A stretch of 64,000 nt of DNA from the NCBI GenBank assembly GCA_947184155.2, contig CAMXCT020001825.1, positions 20,001-84,000 of the forward strand, in the 5' to 3' direction. Below, one piece after another: positions 49,391 to 58,578 of this stretch; within the stretch, counting starts at the first letter, position 1; each line of letters opens with the position of its first letter. The notes beneath the pieces were generated by a model that did not search any database, was not told where the DNA came from, and was given only the letters and a program-made list of their open reading frames with translations. Position numbers and translations under genes: made by a program. Source of the stretch: Cladocopium goreaui (lineage: Eukaryota > Sar > Dinophyceae > Suessiales > Symbiodiniaceae).

Positions 49391-50646
49391 ATACAAATTA
49401 TATTTTATGGCCATTTTGGTGGGAAAATGACAATCAAGCATGGGATCAAATGATGGATTTTGGCTATTTTTGTCACAAAAAATCAACATGACATCCAGAT
49501 GCTGACACTGGATCAGGTTCGAACAGGGACCCTGCAGGCCTGGATGTGATGTTGTGGGGATCCTTATGTCGTGTTTTTGGTGCCCCTGCCGATCAGATCG
49601 GATCAGTTTCAGGCATCAACTCTCTTCTCAGAACAAGGCGCGCAAAGAGTCACGGTTCATCGTGCTTCGTGTTTTGCAATGACTCAGAGACTGAATTCAG
49701 AATGGATCCATGGCCTCCGGTTGCGCAACGGTCGACGTCAGGTTGGGCGCTGCAACTCAGTGGAGCTGCTGAGTAGCGACCCCAGAGGATCCAGGATGGA
49801 TCCATCATCCGGGTGTCGGTGATCACCTGGTGGCGATGGTCCTATCCCAAGTTGGGTCAATATCCCAAGTTGGGTCAATATCCCATGGTCATATCCATAG
49901 TCATCCCCATATAACTTGGCTGAAACATCAGAGAAAGTCAACACATCCGAGGTGGGACACCCTCCGCTCTCATCCAAAGGTGGGAGCTAGGACTGCGCAC
50001 TGAGTGAAAGGACCGGGGGTCCCAGTGAAACTGATGGGCTGGCGATGGTGAAAAAACGCACAGAGTTTGGGAAAGAAATGATGTACTAATTATCCCAGTT
50101 TGGACCTATCCCGATTTGATGATCTGATGATGTACAACCATGTACAACCCTTAGGTTGTTTCATGTTGTTTCATCTTGCTTTTTCCAGCCTTCAGGCATG
50201 TCTGACTGCTCAGCATCTGTGACTGTGCTTCGAGTTTCTCCATTCAATTTCATTCATCGTCCTTCCTTGCTTCCCTGATCTTATATATAACGCCAGACAA
50301 ACACTTGAAACCTGTTGCGCTGACAATTTAATTAATACGTGGACCTATCAAAACACACAGCTTAGAACCCTTCGAGCATGCACTCAGAACCCCATGAGGC
50401 AGACTGCCAATTCTGCCTGATATCACCAAGTGTCTACAACCATTGGAAACCCTCACAGATCGGTGATACACATGTTAACAGTACCAATAGTACAAAGGTT
50501 TCCTATTACTATATACCATCATAGGTGGGGAGAGCTGCATTTAGAACCTCCTCAATCACAGTGCATACCGGTGGCATTTTTGAACATGTTCAACTTCATT
50601 TCTGGTCTGGCGAAACATAGACTGATTAGAATGGATTTGGACCATA

Positions 50647-50753
50647 GCCCATGGGATCCATGTATGCTATATATGGTAACCTTTACCATATTTTACCATC
50701 AATATACCCCATTCATGTTAGCATTAATATACCAGCACCATGGATCCTATTTT
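50647..50753. repeat. Palindromic MITE-like element, family B, degraded
   Basis: CCCATGGGATCCATGTATGC at the left and GCACCATGGATCCTAT at the right. The interior ATCAATATACCCC and TGTTAGCATTAATATACCAG match the 37598 copy. Confidence 0.6.
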
Positions 50754-51031
50754 TGTAGGGTGCCCAATTCCAAAGGAACATCATCATTTTGCCATCTTTT
50801 TTCCAAGGGCGAGGTCGGCAAATAGCCAAAAGTCCCATCGCCGCAAAAACCCAGGCCTTGCATCGTGCGCCGTGCTGGGGCTCTTGACGCTTTCGGTCAG
50901 GCCTTGAGTAGCAAGGCATGCGGGGCATGCAGTTCCGCCATCCAGATCCATCCATGTACCATCTGGTTATGTAACATAGCTATGGTTAATCTATGGTTAA
51001 TATATGGATAATCTATGGTTAAGGGTTAATA

Positions 51032-51173
51032 GTTACCATCTGGTTATGACTAACAGACATAGCCATGGTTTTTCGATGGCCCTAATCGAAATAGATTGTT
51101 TAAACGGTTTACCGTTCTTAATGGAAAATTGTGATTTTCCATGGCAAACTGTGAATGTCATAACCAGATGGTA
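51032..51173. repeat. MITE family A, long subtype
   Basis: TACCATCTGGTTATGACTAAC to ATGTCATAACCAGATGGTA. Directly to the left is a half copy near 50956 followed by CTATGGTTAATCTATGGTTA repeats. Confidence 0.8.
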
Positions 51174-51507
51174 TCCATTCCAAAGATGATGATTGAAGAT
51201 GATGATATCCATCAAATGTTGAATCATATCCATCATATCCATCATCTTGTATCCATCCATGTAACATGTTTCTTTTTGGATTCAATTTGATGGTTCCATC
51301 AGGCGGAGCCCAAATCAGCCCATTGCTCTTTGAATCTTGAAATCAATGGTTTTGGGGCAACCCATGGCGCCCCGATTTTAGAAACCCCCTATCTTGAGCT
51401 CTGCAAACTGCAGCAAGAAGTAAATCACGAAATCTGGTGCTCTCAAGTTCCAGCGCAGAACAAATTACCTTTGTGGAACAGTTTCTGAGTCCATCGGAGG
51501 CAGAGAA

Positions 51508-52919
51508 AGAGGACCATGCGATCCTGAACGGACTGCCTTTGAGCTTTCCTCCACGTTCGTGTGGTTTCAACCACTCTGGACGTTCTTCCATGGCTTCAGT
51601 GCACATGGTGGCTTCATTTGAAGTTGCTGACTCAGTGTGTCTGGGTATGTCTGGGTCCTTCAAAGTTGCAGATGCAATTACTGTATTCTTCCAGGGTAAT
51701 CAGGTAATGAGGCCTGGTGTCAGTTTGTTTTTCAGGTGTTGTCCAACGTTTGTCCTTGCATGTTTTCTTTTCCTTGCTGCTTTTCTTCGCAAAATCACCT
51801 ACTGCATCCTACTGCGATTTCTGGCCTAGGCCATACAGAGTGGCAGATGCAGGAGCCAAGCTAGCTTTCTTTTGCAAGTGTCCTGAGTGAATTCCGAGGT
51901 GGGGAACGTCCCTTGAGTTCTATCGATGCAAGGGTGGTAATGCGTATGCACAGAATGTCTTGACTGTCTTGACCAAGATGTGAGGAAATGGATGTGTCAG
52001 ATACCTTGCAGGTGAGATCAATTGGCCAATAGGCCCAAAGATGATGAAAACCATGATCATTATCTTTGGCGGTCTTGCATTGACGGGTCTGGTTTCTTGG
52101 CTGCAGGAAGTATATTCAGGATTGTTGGGTTCGTGTCCGTTGAAGGCAAATTTGCAAATAGCACGTACAGCATCTTTGTAGGATTTGCATGCAATTAATT
52201 AATTGCAATTATGTGTTCTATTGTGTTCTTCTTGTTTGTCGTTTTTTGCGAATACGCAGCGTGGAATGGGTTGGTTGGGAAACTAAGGCTGGCTCAAAGC
52301 GGCAGGCATGCCCACTGGAGCAAGTACGAGGAAAGATGTGCCTTCGCCAGAGTTGTGACAGACATGGGGAGCAACAGATGCAATACCTTCCAGGACTAGG
52401 CAAATACTAGACCAGTGCATCAGATGTGGCGGGCAGAAGTTTTGCTTCACAGCTCTTCTTGTTGTCTTGGCACTCGACGGTAGTTCCCTCTAGTTCCACT
52501 TGAGTCACTTGAGGCATTTCTTAGTCCTCGCGAGAAGGAGGAGCAGTCGTCCAGCAGGCGTGTCTATTCTGAGATGTCTTGAAGTTCAACACCTGCTTTG
52601 GCTACAAGATGTGTGACACGCAGCGTCACCCGAGGATCATAATGTGAAAGAACCTCGATGGCTACGGCAACAATGTCCTCTGGACATCTCTTCTTCTCAA
52701 GTGGAAGGATGACCAACTGCTCTACGGGCTTGATATTTTTTGCTGGATTCCGTGCTCGCCAACATCTGCGTCAAGGCAATTCTTTGTGAGGAATTTCGAT
52801 ACGAGTCAGCATTCGACCAGAATCCAGAACTCTGAACTGGCGGTTGCTTCTTGTACTCTGCTCTGGAGGCACAGGGAAGAACTGAAGAGCCTCACAAAAG
52901 CACCTTTGCAGATAGAGAG
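51508..52919 (-). repeat. 1412-bp tandem unit, copy 1
   Basis: The unit is defined by direct alignment: AGAGGACCATGCGATCC recurs at 51508, 52920, 59111 and 60523. Copy 1 is complete. To its left the sequence is unrelated to the other copies (CAGAGAA in place of GATAGAG just before the unit). The unit probably encodes parts of a minus-strand gene; see the entry at 59111. Confidence 0.9.
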
Positions 52920-53766
52920 AGAGGACCATGCGATCCTGAACGGACTGCCTTTGAGCTTTCCTCCACGTTCGTGTGGTTTCAACCACTCTGGACGTTCTTC
53001 CATGGCTTCAGTGCACATGGTGGCTTCATTTGAAGTTGCTGACTCAGTGTGTCTGGGTATGTCTGGGTCCTTCAAAGTTGCAGATGCAATTACTGTATTC
53101 TTCCAGGGTAATCAGGTAGTGAGGCCTGGTGTCAGTTTGTTTTTCAGGTGTTGTCCAACGTTTGTCCTTGCATGTTTTCTTTTCCTTGCTGCTTTTCTTC
53201 GCAAAATCACCTACTGCATCCTACTGCGATTTCTGGCCTAGGCCATACAGAGTGGCAGATGCAGGAGCCAAGCTAGCTTTCTTTTGCAAGTGTCCTGAGT
53301 GAATTCCGAGGTGGGGACCGTCCCTTAAGTTCTATCGATGCAAGGGTGGTAATGCGTATGCACAGAATGTCTTGACTGTCTTGACAAAGATGTGAGGAAA
53401 CGGATGTGTCAGATACCTTGCAGGTGAGATCAATTGGCCAATAGGCCCAAAGATGATGAAAACCATGATCATTATCTTTGGCGGTCTTGCATTGACGGGT
53501 CTGGTTTCTTGGCTGCAGGAAGTATATTCAGGATAGTTGGGTTCGTGTCCGTTGAAGGCAAATTTGCAAATAGCACAGCATCTTTGTAGGATTTGCATGC
53601 AATTAATTGCAATTATGTGTTCTATTGTGTTCTTCTTGTTTGTCGTTTTTTGCGAATACACAGCGTGGAATGGGTTGATTGGGAAACTAAGGCTGGTTCA
53701 AAGCGGCAGGCATGCCCACTGGAGCAAGTACGAGGGAAGATGTGCCTTCGCCAGAGTTGTGACAGA
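52920..53766 (-). repeat. 1412-bp tandem unit, copy 2, left part before the insertion
   Basis: It matches copy 1 up to AGAGTTGTGACAGA at 53753-53766, where the match stops and the insertion begins. It carries two 4-bp deletions relative to copies 1 and 3 (CGTA near 53575 and one AATT near 53605). Confidence 0.9.
53753..53766. repeat. Left 14-bp target-site-duplication candidate
   Basis: AGAGTTGTGACAGA, identical to 58565-58578. Copies 1 and 3 contain it once. Confidence 0.85.
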
Positions 53767-53797
<31 letters not shown>

Positions 53798-53864
53798 GGT
53801 GGTGTTGTTGTTGTTGTTGTTGTTGTTGTTGCGGTTGTTGTTGTTGCGGTTGTGGTTGTGGCGG
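53767..53864. repeat. GTT/GGT trinucleotide microsatellite
   Basis: TGTTGTTG, then GGT units, then GTT units with GCG interruptions. It starts exactly at the left junction of the insertion. Confidence 0.95.
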
Positions 53865-53984
53865 CTCTCAGCAGTAGCTGCAGCCCGGGAACGCACCTCC
53901 ACTGGCAGATCGACAGACAAGCTCCGATAGAACAAACCAAGCGTCATTGCAAGTCCTCCCTGCCAGCTTCAGGTGGCCCAAACT

Positions 53985-54350
53985 AGAGAAGGACAAAATG
54001 GGCCGAGCAGACGGAACCAACAAGGAACCCGCACCGAAGGACAAATGCCCACCACAGCAACCAAGAGGGAAAAGAAACACAGCAAAGCAGGCAGAAGCCC
54101 CAGCGCGCCAACCACAACCACCAAAGGGAAGATAAACACCCCAGAGCGGGCGGAAGCTCCAAAGAGCCGAAAGACAAACACCAACCCCAAACCACAGCCA
54201 CCCAAGGGAGGAAGACGAACACCACAGGGGGGGCAAAAGTCCCAGAGCGCCAAAAAGACAAACGCCAATCACAACCACCAAAGGAAAGCAGACAGCCCAG
54301 GGCGGGCAGAAGCCCCAGAACACGGGCGACTAAAATGGGGAGAGTCCAAA
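53985..54350. repeat. CA-rich minisatellite, about 64-bp units
   Basis: Units of the type GGCAGAAGCCCCAGAGCGCC followed by an AAAGACAAACACCAACC-like spacer and CCACCCAAGGGAGGAAGA recur about five times with divergence. Both strands are open over it, so the long frames here reflect repeat composition. Confidence 0.75.
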
Positions 54351-54359
54351 TGAGGGGCT

Positions 54360-55515
54360 TTGGGGGGGTCCAAATGAACCGGGCAGTGTTTAAGGGCAGC
54401 CTAGGGCGCGGGGAAGCGTTTAAGGGCAGCCTACTGCCTAACGTCGCTTTCTGAAACCAGAAGAAAATCTCCAGGAAAGCGCCCGGCAGGTGGCCAAAGG
54501 ACATGCTGCTGGGCCGCCAAGGGCTCCCGGAAGGGTTTAAGGGCAGCCTAGGGCGCCGGGAGGCGTTTAAGGGCAGCCTACTGCCTAACGTCGCTTTCTG
54601 AAACCAGAAGAAAATTTCCAGGAAAGCGTCCGGCAGGTGGCCAAAGGACATGCTGCTGGGCCGTCAAGGGCGGGGAAGGGTTTAAGGGCAGCCTAGGGCG
54701 CCGGGAAGCGTTTAAGGGCAACCGACTGCCTAACGTCGCTTTCTGAAACCGTCCGGCAGGTGGCCAAAGGACATGCTGCTGGGCCGCTAAGGGCGCCGGG
54801 AAGGGTTTAAGGGCAGCCTAGGGCGCCGGGAAGCGTTCAGCCGACTGCCTAACGTCGCTTTCTGAAACCAGAAGAAAATGTCCAGGAAAGCGCCCGGCAG
54901 GTGGCCAAAGGACATGCTGCTGGGCCGCCAAGGGCACCGGGAAGGGTTTAAGGGCAGCCTAGGGCGCCAGGAAGCGTTCAGCCGACTGCCTAACGTCGCT
55001 TTGAAACCAGAAGAAAATGTCCAGGAAAGCGCCCGGCAGGTGGCCAAAGGACATGCTGCTGGGCCGCCAAGGGCTCCCGGAAGGGTTTAAGGGCAGCCTA
55101 GGAAGCGTTTAAGGGCAGCCTACTGCCTAACGTCGCTTTCTGAAAGCAGAAAATCTCCAGGAAAGCGTCCGGCAGGTGGCCAAAGGACATGCTGCAAGGG
55201 CGCCGGGCAGGGTTTAAGGGCAGCCTAGGGCGCGGGGAAGCGTTTAAGGGCAGCCTAATACTGCCTAACGTCGCTTTCTGAAACCAGAAGAAAATCTCCA
55301 GGAAAGCGTCCGGCAGGTGGCCAAAGGACATGCTGCTGGGCCGCCAAGGGCGCTGGGAAGGGTTTAAGGGTAGCCTAGGGCGCCGGGAAGCGTTTAAGGG
55401 CAGCCGACTGCCTAACGTTGCTTTCTGAAAGAACATGCTGCTCGACCGCCAAGGAAAAGCACCCGGCAGGTGGCCAAAGGACATGCTGCTGGGCCGCCAA
55501 GGGCGCCGCAAAGCC
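54360..55515. repeat. GC-rich satellite, about eight units of 123-158 bp
   Basis: Each unit carries GTTTAAGGGCAGCC, CTGCCTAACGTCGCTTTCTG, GGAAAGCGCCCGGCAGGTGG and CCAAAGGACATGCTGCTGGG in the same order. Unit length varies through small indels. It ends shortly before the AT-rich gene block at 55561. Confidence 0.9.
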
Positions 55516-55560
55516 ACTTTTTCTCGGACGCGCTCCCCCTGCAGATGGCTGGGGTCGGCG

Positions 55561-55586
55561 GATATATATATATATATATATATATT
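55561..55586. repeat. TA microsatellite at the border of the AT-rich block
   Basis: A pure TA run separating the GC-rich satellite from the AT-rich coding block. Confidence 0.9.
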
Positions 55587-55589
55587 ACT

Positions 55590-55934
55590 TTACAAAATTT
55601 TTGATACTAAAGATTTCAGTTTCTCCCTCTTTGCTATGTTCTTCTCCTCCTTCGCTCTGTAGTAGGCATCCCTCGCCATCATCTCTTTCGTCATCTCTTC
55701 CTTCAGTTGTTGGACGAGTTCCTTTTTGAATGCCTCTGGGTCAAAGGGCGGTTTCGCTCTTGAAGGTCTTACTCTTTTGGGTTTGGGTGTTGGCGTCGGT
55801 TTCTCTTCAACAGGTTTTTCAATGACTTCTTCTGGTTTCTCTTCTTTAGGTTCTTCTTCTGGCACTGTCTCTAACTCTTTCACTGGTTCGTTGCTTTCTT
55901 CTTTGTCAATGTCTTTCACGACTATCTCTGTCAT
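55590..55934 (-). CDS. Acidic, proline-rich protein with C-terminal coiled coil
   Basis: The frame from the ATG at 55932-55934 gives about 114 residues: an acidic Glu/Pro/Lys-rich first half (EEEPKEEKPEEVIEKPVEEK), a basic PKPKRVRPSRAKP linker, and a charged helix likely to form a coiled coil. It is in frame with the integrase upstream, with no stop between. The separating DNA (about 55935-55980) is very AT-rich and encodes a Phe/Asn/Tyr/Ile-rich run, as expected for a former intergenic spacer. I therefore call it a separate gene, possibly joined to the integrase by loss of a stop. Function unknown. Confidence 0.5.
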   Translation of the reverse strand: MTEIVVKDIDKEESNEPVKELETVPEEEPKEEKPEEVIEKPVEEKPTPTPKPKRVRPSRAKPPFDPEAFKKELVQQLKEEMTKEMMARDAYYRAKEEKNIAKREKLKSLVSKIL

Positions 55935-55967
55935 ATTTATATTAATATATTTTAGATTAAAAAAGTA

Positions 55968-56907
55968 TACTTTCAAAATTTTGTGCCTCAAATACGGTCG
56001 TTTTAGACCTTCTAAGTTGAATGTTCTGTTGCCGACATTGTCATATACTATTGCCTTTACTTTGTAATTTTCTTTTGACCATTTGCTCACATACTCCTTT
56101 CTGTCGGTATAGTTTCCTCTGCCCTTCTTGAAGATTTTGACGTTGTCATTCGCATTTACTTCGGGATATTTTCTGGTGTTCTTTTCTCTCCTCGTTAGGT
56201 TCGTCCTGACGTCCAAATGGTTCTTATCGTTGTGGGCATCCTTTGGCTTCATTTTCGTGGATGAATGGACGGTGTTGTTGTATTTCTCCAACGCTTTTGC
56301 CAACATTGCAGTCCAACTGCCCCTGTTAAATCTCACCCTGTCGTGTATCATATTTTTCATCGTCCTAATGAAACGCTCCGCAATGTTAGCATGTGTTAAA
56401 GTGATGATGTGAGTAATGCCTTCACCGTCAAAGTATTTCTTAACTATTGTTTTAAACGCTCCGTCGTCGTCGCTGTATATTGACATCGGATGACCCATCT
56501 TTCTGAAATGTTTCTTTCAATGCTGGTAGGACGCTTTTACCGTCTTTGTTCTTCATAGGGACGACGTTTGCCAACTTGCTGAATATATCTATGACTACTA
56601 ACCCGTATCTCGGTTCTCCGTTCTTGACTGGAACTTTTACCTCTGGTGTCTTGGTTAAAGGTTTCATATCCACAATGTCAATTTGATATTCATATCTTGC
56701 AAACGGTGCGGTGTATGAGTTAGAACCCCTGTATCTCCTAATCTGTTTGTTGGGTTGCTTCTTCATCCATTCGCTCACATCAATCCTGTTAATTGAAGGG
56801 TCTTGTTCCTTTGCCTTTTTAAGCGTTTCATCTATAGAACCAAAACCATTTTCCAAATCGTAATAGATGTTGCTGATAATGTCATCTTTTGATAATCTCC
56901 TTGCCAT
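55968..56907 (-). pseudogene. Polinton-like rve integrase, frameshifted
   Basis: Retroviral-type (rve) integrases join element ends to chromosomal DNA. The 5' part (56907 to about 56500) begins MARRLSKDD, has an N-terminal helical region, then YQIDIVDM with the first catalytic Asp (about residue 77) and the VVIDIFSKLANVVPMK segment typical of the fold. The 3' part (from 56498) gives SIYSDDDGAF with the second Asp and HANIAERFIRTMK with the catalytic Glu. It is followed by a chromodomain-like tail (VSKWSKENYKVKAI to LRHKILKV) that resembles the C-terminus of Polinton/Maverick integrases. The two parts are in different frames; the break lies between about 56497 and 56520 and fits one extra base (or two lost). 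Catalytic residues are intact on both sides. Whether this is a dead copy, an error or programmed frameshifting cannot be told here. Confidence 0.75.
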
Positions 56908-57007
56908 ATATATATATATATTATAATTATAATATTAGATTTAAAATTATCAACATTAAAAAATATACTTAAAGAAATACTGTCTTAATATAGTAAGAGC
57001 AAATAAG
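56908..57007. promoter_or_regulatory. Divergent AT-rich promoter region
   Basis: It lies between the leftward integrase start and the rightward 163-residue gene. On the plus side it carries ACTTAAAGAAA (56967-56977) and TATAGTAAGAG (56989-56999), 8 bases before the ATG. The same two words precede the gene at 57556. The leftward side has a TA run but not these words. Confidence 0.6.
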
Positions 57008-57499
57008 ATGACCAAATTTGACTGTGGATGTCGCGTAATGTCAGACATCATCAACTTAAACAGTGGTGATTATAAAAAACCTCACTGGGGATATTTACTT
57101 AAAACCTTCGTGAATGTTTGTGGAAAGTGTGGCAAGAAACAAATGAAATTCCAATATATGGAAAATAAACTTATGGAGATGGAAAAGCAACGAATGGAAA
57201 TGTTTATGAACTTTGAAGATGAAGACAACGAAGACTTTGACAAAGAATATAAAGAACAATTTAGAAAGATGACTGACGAAGAGATTGAACGACACATCGG
57301 TCTTGAAAGGGTTAGAAATGTAATCGAAGGATATGATAAAGAACACGGTATAGACAAAATCCGAAGGATGATAGAAGAAGTAAGGAACGAAGATAAGAAA
57401 AAAGAACCCAATGATGAAGAATGTGAAAGTGATAATAGCGAAACACAACGAGCAAAACGATTACAGTGGATAAGGGACAACAGAAAACCTAAAAACTGA
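57008..57499 (+). CDS. 163-residue protein with possible four-Cys zinc site
   Basis: An uninterrupted frame from ATG to TGA. Near the N-terminus are CGC (Cys6, Cys8) and CGKCGKK (Cys38, Cys41), a spacing that could bind zinc. The remainder is strongly charged and helical, with a Met-rich stretch (residues about 51-67) and an acidic cluster FEDEDNEDFDKEYKE. Base composition is AT-rich like the integrase and unlike the host exons. The start is chosen because the shared motif TATAGTAAGAG ends 8 bases upstream. No family recognised; probably a gene of the same virus-like element. Confidence 0.7.
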   Translation: MTKFDCGCRVMSDIINLNSGDYKKPHWGYLLKTFVNVCGKCGKKQMKFQYMENKLMEMEKQRMEMFMNFEDEDNEDFDKEYKEQFRKMTDEEIERHIGLERVRNVIEGYDKEHGIDKIRRMIEEVRNEDKKKEPNDEECESDNSETQRAKRLQWIRDNRKPKN

Positions 57500-57513
57500 A
57501 AGAGACCCCAAAA

Positions 57514-57555
57514 TTACTTAAAGAAAAAAAACCTATATATATATAGTAAGAGAAA
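57514..57555 (+). promoter_or_regulatory. Promoter-like motif pair before the 57556 gene
   Basis: ACTTAAAGAAA (57516-57526) and TATAGTAAGAG (57542-57552), with the ATG 3 bases later. Both words are identical to those before 57008; the spacer between them is 15 bases here and 11 there. Confidence 0.6.
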
Positions 57556-58086
57556 ATGGGATACTTTAAAACTTTAAGAATTGATGTGCTGAATAAGGAA
57601 ATGGAAAGATTAGGTATTGACGGGTTGAATGCTGAGAATGTGGGAGTGATTGTTGACTTTGGTAGTGAAAGCGAAGATGAGCACGAATGTGATAGAAAAG
57701 CAATAGAGAAAGAAGATGAGGAGATTAGGGACTTTGTAAAATGTCATCCTATGCCTTCTCCAGACGATGAGGAAGGAGAACAGTTTTGGAAGAAAGTAAT
57801 TGATAGATTGAAAAACGACCAAGGAATAAATGCTTTGACAATATATTCGTTCGTAAATTTTGACATTATCAAAAGGATGTATGAAAACCTCACGGATTAA
57901 AAAGTAATCATAAACTGTGGTAAGGAACTTAACCGTGATGGAACATGGGATGCTATGGCAATAAATGAAACTCTATTAGCATTAGCGTTGGATGAACTGA
58001 ATGATACAAATAAAAATATCTCAACACAAAGAAGAGTAATTGAACACCTGGTGGGACGGAATAGGAAAATGGAAAGCATAAAATGA
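57556..58086 (+). pseudogene. Virus-like element gene interrupted by an in-frame TAA
   Basis: ATG at 57556 opens a charged 114-residue frame with a DFGSESEDEHECDRKAIEKE stretch, ending at TAA 57898-57900. The same frame then continues for 61 codons of similar, protein-like sequence (KVIINCGKELNRDGTWDAM onward) to TGA 58084-58086. There is no ATG at the break; the first Met downstream is 18 codons in. A single nonsense change in a gene of about 176 codons explains this best. Readthrough, or a short second gene starting at the later Met, are alternatives. No family recognised. Confidence 0.6.
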
Positions 58087-58564
58087 TTAACTCATAATAT
58101 CTCAATAAAATATATTATGAACTAATCTCTAAACAAATATATACAACAAAAATCACAACAACCTCAACCAAAACATCAGGTGAAAGTTTTTGACAAAATA
58201 GTCCCAAAATCCCCAGCACATAAAACATCAAAGGCGGGGAAGAAACATTGAACAAAAACATAGAAAACATAACAAGCAAAACACCCTCAACAAAACCTAC
58301 CCTCATCCAAACCAAACATTATCACAACAACCTCAACGAAACATTTAGCAAGATAATCAAAACGAAACAGTCAAACATTTAGATATACAAGATTGAACAA
58401 AAACGTAACAGCCTCCCACCTGAACCTTGAACCCTCACTCCCCAGAATCCCCCTTCTACCATTCTTTTAGGGGGTGCCCGTCGGGAACAAACCCTTAGTG
58501 CCGCCCCCGGGGCCCACCCCATCCCATGAAGTCTCACCAACCCAAATAGTGCAAGACGCGGGGG
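58087..58564. other. Right tail of the insertion, no gene
   Basis: The AT-rich sequence fades into CA-rich DNA with repeated ACAACCTCAACVAAAC words (about 58156, 58263 and 58326), then a GC-rich end. The minus frame that crosses it belongs to the interrupted tandem unit and reads into the insertion. Confidence 0.5.
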
Positions 58565-58578
58565 AGAGTTGTGACAGA
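58565..58578. repeat. Right 14-bp target-site-duplication candidate
   Basis: AGAGTTGTGACAGA, identical to 53753-53766. After it, the tandem unit resumes with CATGAGGAGCAACAGATGC. Confidence 0.85.

Larger units (their letters stand above)
53767..58578. mobile_element. 4.8-kb insertion in the tandem array, with Polinton-like integrase
   Basis: It interrupts copy 2 of the 1412-bp unit. It is bounded by AGAGTTGTGACAGA at 53753-53766 and 58565-58578. Removing 53767-58578 restores copy 2 with 33 bp less than copy 1, all explained by three deletions (4, 4 and 25 bp). Inside, from left: GTT/GGT microsatellite, CA-rich minisatellite, GC-rich satellite of about 140-bp units, AT-rich gene block (55561-58340), and a short CA- and GC-rich tail. 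No terminal inverted repeats are visible at the junctions. Polintons normally make shorter target duplications (5-6 bp), so the mechanism of the whole insertion may not be the integrase it carries. The AT-rich block may be an older insert within a larger mobile or rearranged segment. Confidence 0.75.

Noticed and set aside
53592..53986. Plus-strand frames of the tandem unit as the real gene
   Set aside because: They are hydrophobic, Cys-rich or run into the GTT/GGT microsatellite. The minus-strand stretches are more protein-like, though this remains a judgement.
53983..54651. 222-codon minus-strand open frame rich in Gly, Trp and Leu
   Set aside because: It lies across two different satellites, and both strands are open there through repeat composition.
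53767..58578. LTR retrotransposon as source of the integrase
   Set aside because: No reverse transcriptase, RNase H, protease or long terminal repeats are visible. Integrase motifs and the divergent small genes fit a Polinton-like element better.
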